The notes beneath the pieces were generated by a model. It had not been told where the DNA came from. It worked only from the letters and a program-made list of their open reading frames with translations, and did no database searches. Positions 59,721 through 64,000 of a DNA stretch of 64,000 nucleotides are shown piece after piece (within the stretch, counting starts at the first letter, position 1; each line of letters opens with the position of its first letter). Source of the stretch: Persicaria tinctoria (lineage: Eukaryota; Streptophyta; Magnoliopsida; Caryophyllales; Polygonaceae); contig JBANSL010000005.1 of assembly GCA_037127255.1 (NCBI GenBank), forward strand, positions 77,753,160-77,817,159, in the 5' to 3' direction. The position numbers were made by a program, and so were the translations under genes.

Positions 59721-59964
59721 GGGTTAAGGGTCAAACGGTATTTTACTATTTTCCTATGAGAAAAAGTTGTCTTTTAGGAGAAAAAAAAAAAAGCTTAGCA
59801 TTAGTGAAGTTTATGCCCAGCATCGGCCGGATTTATTATCCGTTATTACTTAGGGACGTAAGTGGAGAGGTACGCAATTTGATGCAATAAATATCCTGGT
59901 CCCGGAAGCAATGACACTTAGCTCGGTCTATAGAAGGCGAGGAAATTGGAGTTTTAACGTATTT

Positions 59965-60245
59965 TGATCGAGGGTGACACTTTGGTGGTGATCAACGCCC
60001 TCAAAGATGGTTGATCATGTCCTTGGGAGATTAAAATCCTCATCACCGATGTCACATCTTCCATATTTGTCAGCAGTTTGAAGTGATAGGTGTCTCCTGT
60101 GTCTTTCAGGAGATCAACCACTACGCGGACCGCATTGCTCACCTCTTCCGGATGGATGACTCGACGCAGCTACTCCATGACAGGAATCTACACATTTGCA
60201 TCCGAAAAGATATCATTGGTTGGCGGTGAGCAGATGATTTTGGTA
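59965..60245 (+). pseudogene. 5'-truncated LINE tail (RNase H C-terminus)
   Basis: In plus orientation the frame reads DTLVVINALKDG, stop, SCPWEIKILITDVTSSIFV, then NHYADRIAHLFRM and ends IRKDIIGWR-stop. This parallels the C-terminus of the LINE RNase H at 33900-34163 (CPWEIELILSDVKF...RVADKVVHLCH...IRKDVIG-stop). Only the last ~90 codons are present, with two in-frame stops, as expected of a 5'-truncated insertion. Confidence 0.7.
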
Positions 60246-60547
60246 AACCTTAAAATTAATTAAAGAAAATGTTAGATAGGAGGTGAATTGTGTAGAAGTG
60301 TGTAGTAGTTGGCAGTGAGCTGATGATTTTGGTGAGGGAAGCCACACGTTCAGTAGGTGAAAACCACAATTTAATTGTGGTAAAATAAATTTGTTTGAAT
60401 AGTTAAGATTGTGAAAATTACAAATCGACTTAATATTGGAGCCCTATTTAAGCAATGCATCATTGCCTTGGGTTACAATGGAGGCACTTGTCACCATTTG
60501 AACTCAAGGATATAGGGGGCATCTTCAATTCAAATGTAAGTAGCTTA

Positions 60548-60975
60548 GGGCATATTTATTAGTGAGCCTTTAGGCTCACCAATATGCCAGCTCATCTAGA
60601 AAAAAAAAAGGATCGAGGAGGAAGAATACGACAGTGAGCCCAGGACAATTTGCTCCCGTAGACGAGTCCCGGAAAATGCAGAATGTGGGTCATGGCCCAT
60701 GTTCTTTTTTTTAAATCGATTTTTCCGGCTTATTTAACAAATAAAAATAAAAATAATTTTATTTTTTGAATATAATTTATTGTTATCTACCCATATACGC
60801 CTATTTTTTATATGTTTTTTTTTAAAAAAAATCACACATTTATGAAGTTAAGAGCCCGGAACGGGGCTCACTAATAATTTGCTGAAAAGGTGAAAAGTTG
60901 GGTTAGGGTTGTTAAACTGACGTGACAGTTAAAAAGTAAGTTAAGAGTCTGGGACGAGTCTCACTGATAAACATG
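60548..60975. mobile_element. MITE with TTA duplication (PIF/Harbinger-like)
   Basis: The left end GGGCATATTTATTAGTGAGC pairs with an inverted, diverged right end CTCACTGATAAACATG. Trinucleotide TTA flanks both ends (60545-60547 and 60976-60978). An inner copy of GGCTCACTAATAA near 60870 suggests internal rearrangement. Confidence 0.5.
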
Positions 60976-60978
60976 TTA

Positions 60979-61762
60979 TTACTTTCCTTACCGTTTAGAA
61001 TTTTATATATTACGAATAATGTTAATACTAGTTATGAAGCTAAGAAGTCATACCCCCATGTTGACATGGTACTGTTTTTTTTTTTTGTGTGTGAATTATA
61101 ATTCGATATGTATTACGGTATAAATTAAAGAGTTTACGAGTACGGGCATTGCGGGTCAACAGTGAAGATCGATGATCGATCTCATTGGAGATGTCCATTG
61201 GGTTTAGTGGACCCTGGGAATTGGGTTGTCTAATTCCAAGGGAGTGGACCCTACGAAACAAAGGAGTCATGGATTTACCATAGGGTTCTCCATGGAGTTG
61301 CCCATTGGTTGATTCATGTCAAAATCAAGCCATGTATCCACGGTGAAACGAGCTTATCACATGGTTATAGTTAACTGGTCATTTATGGTAGGTCATTAAT
61401 AATTACACGAGTTTAAAGTCTAATATATCTTACTCGTCTATTACCTTGACTAACCAACCCTATGTTATTCGGGGTTGGCTAATGCATCGTTCAGCCAACC
61501 ATCCTTCAAGTTCGAGAGCTCTACTACATGTACTAAGCATGGGGTCATGTTTGATCCCTCCTCTAAATAAACAAGTTAACTCTTGATGGTATTGTTCCCA
61601 TACTACTATTAGATAGACGTGTTACTACTATTAGATAGATGCGTGTGTGTGTTTAGCTTTTGGCGGTTCGTCAATAATGACACGAGGAGACACTGACATT
61701 GTAACATAAATTCACTATAATATAGAAATTAAAGGTGTTACAACAATATACAAAATATTATA
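60979..61762. other. Spacer, nothing recognised
   Basis: No convincing gene. The minus-strand 76-codon frame at 61040-61270 has no recognisable domain. Confidence 0.35.
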
Positions 61763-61996
61763 CTACCTCCGTTCAGAAATAGAGGTCGTTTGACTTTTTG
61801 GCATGTTTTTTAAGGAGTGAAAAACTATACAAATATCAATTTTTTAGCAATTTTTTAATATAATATAAATCTTATTAATAATAAGTGTCATATTATTAAA
61901 AAAAAGTTCTTTAAAAAGTTAATATTTTAAATAGTTTTTAGCTCATTAAAAAACGTGCCAAAAAGTCAAACGACATCTATTTCTGAACGGAGGTAG
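61763..61996. mobile_element. Stowaway MITE with near-perfect inverted repeats
   Basis: It begins CTACCTCCGTTCAGAAATAG and ends with the inverted form, flanked by TA (61761-61762 and 61997-61998). Inverted arms extend about 60 bases, including GTCGTTTGACTTTTTGGCA. The length of 234 bases is typical. Confidence 0.92.
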
Positions 61997-62948
61997 TACA
62001 AAATACCAATAAGACCAATAGAACATACAAGGAAATCGCTTTCGACATATTCCCACATCTTAACTCATACCAAAAAGCTACTCTCATCATATCCCTTTGG
62101 GGTATATGGACAATGAGGAACAAAATTATATTTAACAACTACGCCCTCCGTAAGGTGGATGAGAGCATGTACATCCGTGTACATTTGCTCTGTTTTTCAC
62201 CCAAAAAGCAATTTAAAAAAAAAAGCAAAAATTTAAGTGCACACTTGAAGTGTTCTTCTGCAAAAACATATTGAAGTACATCGGCACAATGTTCAACATC
62301 TCCAATTGTGTGGGGGAATGAACCATTTTAATTATTTTGCTCCAAAAATGGGTCACTTTGCTAAAAAAAGGGCCACTTGAATTCAACGGGGAGAGGAAGA
62401 TATTTTGTGTTGCAAAATATTTGCAAAAAGAGGACATGTGGCGAGATCTTATTGGCTGGGCCACGACCAATGACATATCGCCACATGTTTTGTTAAGATG
62501 TAATGTATTTAATCTATTTTGAATTGCGTTTAATTAAAAATTAATAATTATAAAAAAATATTTTTTAAATGCCCTTAATTTTGTCTACTATTAGACACCC
62601 ATTTTGTATATGTTTTAGAGAGAGAAAAAAACACAAATTACACTATGTAACTAATAATAATAATTAGTAATAAGCAAATCTTATACTAACTTTAATGATT
62701 TTTCTCCCCTATAAATATAACCTTCTTCAATCAATATTCATCACCCCACAACAATCATAAATCTCTCTATTCCACCCCAAATCCATCTCTTTCATTTAAA
62801 ACGGATCTGAATCAAGCTCCACAGAACTTTCCCCCAAAGCTTTTACGATATATTTTCTTTGTACTCTGAGCAACATTCCACTCCAAATACAAATCATACT
62901 ACCCTGAATCACCATTCTCATGATGTCGTGCATTCATATTATCGCGAT

Positions 62949-63131
62949 ATGATGCATCCCAATCTAAATTCTCAATTTCCAACAATGTATTTTACACAAG
63001 AAAGCATCTCAGCTTATAGCACACAAGAAGATGTCCATGAAGAACGGGTTGAGGAAGATCCTACTCAAGAGCGTATGGAGAGAAGGCAATGGAGTGAAAC
63101 AAAAGATAAGTTGCTACTTAGTACATGGTTG
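62949..63131 (+). pseudogene. Harbinger ORF1-type (trihelix/Myb-like) protein, N-terminal part
   Basis: An acidic, Gln/Ser-rich N-terminus leads to RRQWSETKDKLLLSTWL, the start of the Myb/trihelix-like DNA-binding domain found in PIF/Harbinger ORF1 proteins and plant NAM-associated relatives. ATG 62949 or the in-frame ATG 62859 could be the start. The hAT MITE cuts the frame at WL. The sequence resumes at 63527 with NTSKDVVEGNNQPGVKFW. Confidence 0.65.
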
Positions 63132-63518
63132 CAGGGACGAACCTAGGGGTGAGCTGAGATTTGCTGCATCCCACCCCATTTAAAAAATAAAATAGGTAGG
63201 ATAAGTATAAATGTGAGTTGTAGGAGTAGTTGGCAAGGAGTATTGTAAGGGGGAGAGGGGTTTTGTGTTCGAATCCCCACATATCCCAAATGCTTCCCCA
63301 TTTACTTTTTTTTCCCTTCCTTGTATTGAATGACTTTAGAGTTTGGAACGGTCATTTGGTACTCATATTTGTTGGAGAAGTCATTTTCTTCTCCTTTTTT
63401 TTTTTCATGTATTAATTAATTTTTTTATTCTTAATTTTAATAACAATCTAGGAGAAAAATAATCAAAATTATATGTAAATTTAGCCCATCCCAAATTTTA
63501 TTCATGGTTCCGTGCCTG
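63132..63518. mobile_element. hAT MITE inserted in Harbinger ORF1
   Basis: It begins CAGGGACGAACC and ends GGTTCCGTGCCTG, an imperfect inverted pair. An exact 8-base duplication CATGGTTG flanks it (63124-63131 and 63519-63526). A tRNA-B-box-like GTGTTCGAATCCCCAC lies inside near 63260-63275. Confidence 0.85.
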
Positions 63519-63526
63519 CATGGTTG

Positions 63527-64000
63527 AACACTAGCAAGGATGTTGTGGAGGGAAACAACCAACCCGGTGTCAAGTTTTGGTCCATAATAGCAACTTATTA
63601 CAACGAGAGGAGGAGGGAGCAACGTGAATGGCCTGGCATGATCGGGAGTATCGATTGCATGCACTGGACTTAGAAGAATTGTCCCACGGCATGGAGGGTC
63701 AATATGTCCGCGGTGACAAGCCACCAACCACGGTGCTAGAAGTAGTTGCGTCATACGACCTTTGGATTTGGCATGCATTTTTCGGGACTCCAAGTACGTG
63801 CAATGATATAAATGTTCTTAATAGATCTTCTGTATTTGATAAAGCATTACATGGAAGAGCCCCAAGTGCGAATTTTGTAATAAATGGACATGAGTATGAC
63901 ATGTCCTATTACCTCGCTGATGGAATTTACTCGGCATGGCGAGCATTTATCCCATCGATTCGACATTCATTTGATGCAAATGACCAGTTGTTTTCCCAAG
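63527..64000 (+). pseudogene. Fused Harbinger ORF1 remainder and DDE transposase, partial
   Basis: It opens with ORF1 sequence (NTSKDVVEGNNQPGVKFWSI, IATYYNERRR). Near 63622 it runs directly into the transposase catalytic domain: REWPGMIGSIDCMHW, KNCPTAW, YDLWIWHAFFGTPS, NDINVLNRSSVFD and the YYLADGIY region. Candidate DDE aspartates are in GSIDCMHW and NDINVL. A TAG follows CMHWT where tryptophan is usual, and a one-base shift follows NCPTAW. The copy is inactive. The reading frame continues past the window end. Confidence 0.75.

Larger units (their letters stand above)
62161..64000 (+). mobile_element. PIF/Harbinger element, deletion derivative, right part beyond window
   Basis: A TIR-like GAGAGCATGTACATCCGTG lies near 62161. 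A TATA box CTATAAATATAA is near 62710-62722. ORF1-type coding follows from about 62949. A hAT MITE interrupts it at 63132-63518. Beyond, ORF1 sequence is joined directly to the transposase, which runs off the window end. The left boundary is uncertain because no duplication could be matched. Confidence 0.65.

Noticed and set aside
59639..59890. 83-codon plus-strand ORF upstream of SAD2
   Set aside because: Lies across the SAD2 leader and promoter and matches nothing recognisable.

Overview
This is nuclear DNA of a flowering plant, most likely a eudicot. It has spliced genes with short GT-AG introns and AT-rich spacers. It also has plant-type Copia and Gypsy LTR elements, an L1-type LINE and many MITEs. 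I cannot name the species. No bacterial operon, CRISPR array or rRNA is present.

Only three ordinary host genes are visible. (1) The last coding exon of cytosolic ribosomal protein eL28 (RPL28) lies at the left edge (66-206, +). (2) A complete DPH2 gene for diphthamide biosynthesis lies at 37417-42788 (+); ten exons splice in frame to 493 codons. (3) A complete importin-beta-like gene of the SAD2/importin-7/8 family lies at 59416-46242 (-); 22 exons splice in frame to 1040 codons. DPH2 and SAD2 are convergent, separated by about 3.4 kb of small repeats. DPH2 helps modify elongation factor 2, eL28 is part of the ribosome, and SAD2 carries cargo into the nucleus. Nothing suggests the three are functionally clustered.

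The remaining left half (about 0.5-37.3 kb) is a nested transposon block. From left to right it holds: a TGTCATCA-rich tract; a Stowaway-type MITE split by a hAT MITE; a small Copia element (2984-13895) whose gag is split by a 9.6-kb minus-strand Sirevirus-type Copia (3705-13340); arms of a diverged hAT-like element; a TIR element set in TA repeats that carries a diacylglycerol kinase gene fragment (14087-15768); degenerate tandem repeats (17.8-18.9 kb); a young Ty3/Gypsy element of probable CRM type with a full-length 1649-codon polyprotein (19802-27375); an L1-type LINE (about 27.4-34.2 kb) carrying a SINE-like insertion; and two more copies of the TA-repeat-embedded TIR family, end to end (34.2-37.2 kb).

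The right edge (59.9-64 kb) holds a 5'-truncated LINE tail, two MITEs, and the start of a PIF/Harbinger element. In the Harbinger element the ORF1-type protein and the transposase have been joined by an internal deletion, and a hAT MITE has inserted into ORF1.

The least explained item is the TA-repeat TIR family. Three copies share subterminal ATTATTCG arrays, and one has captured host gene sequence.
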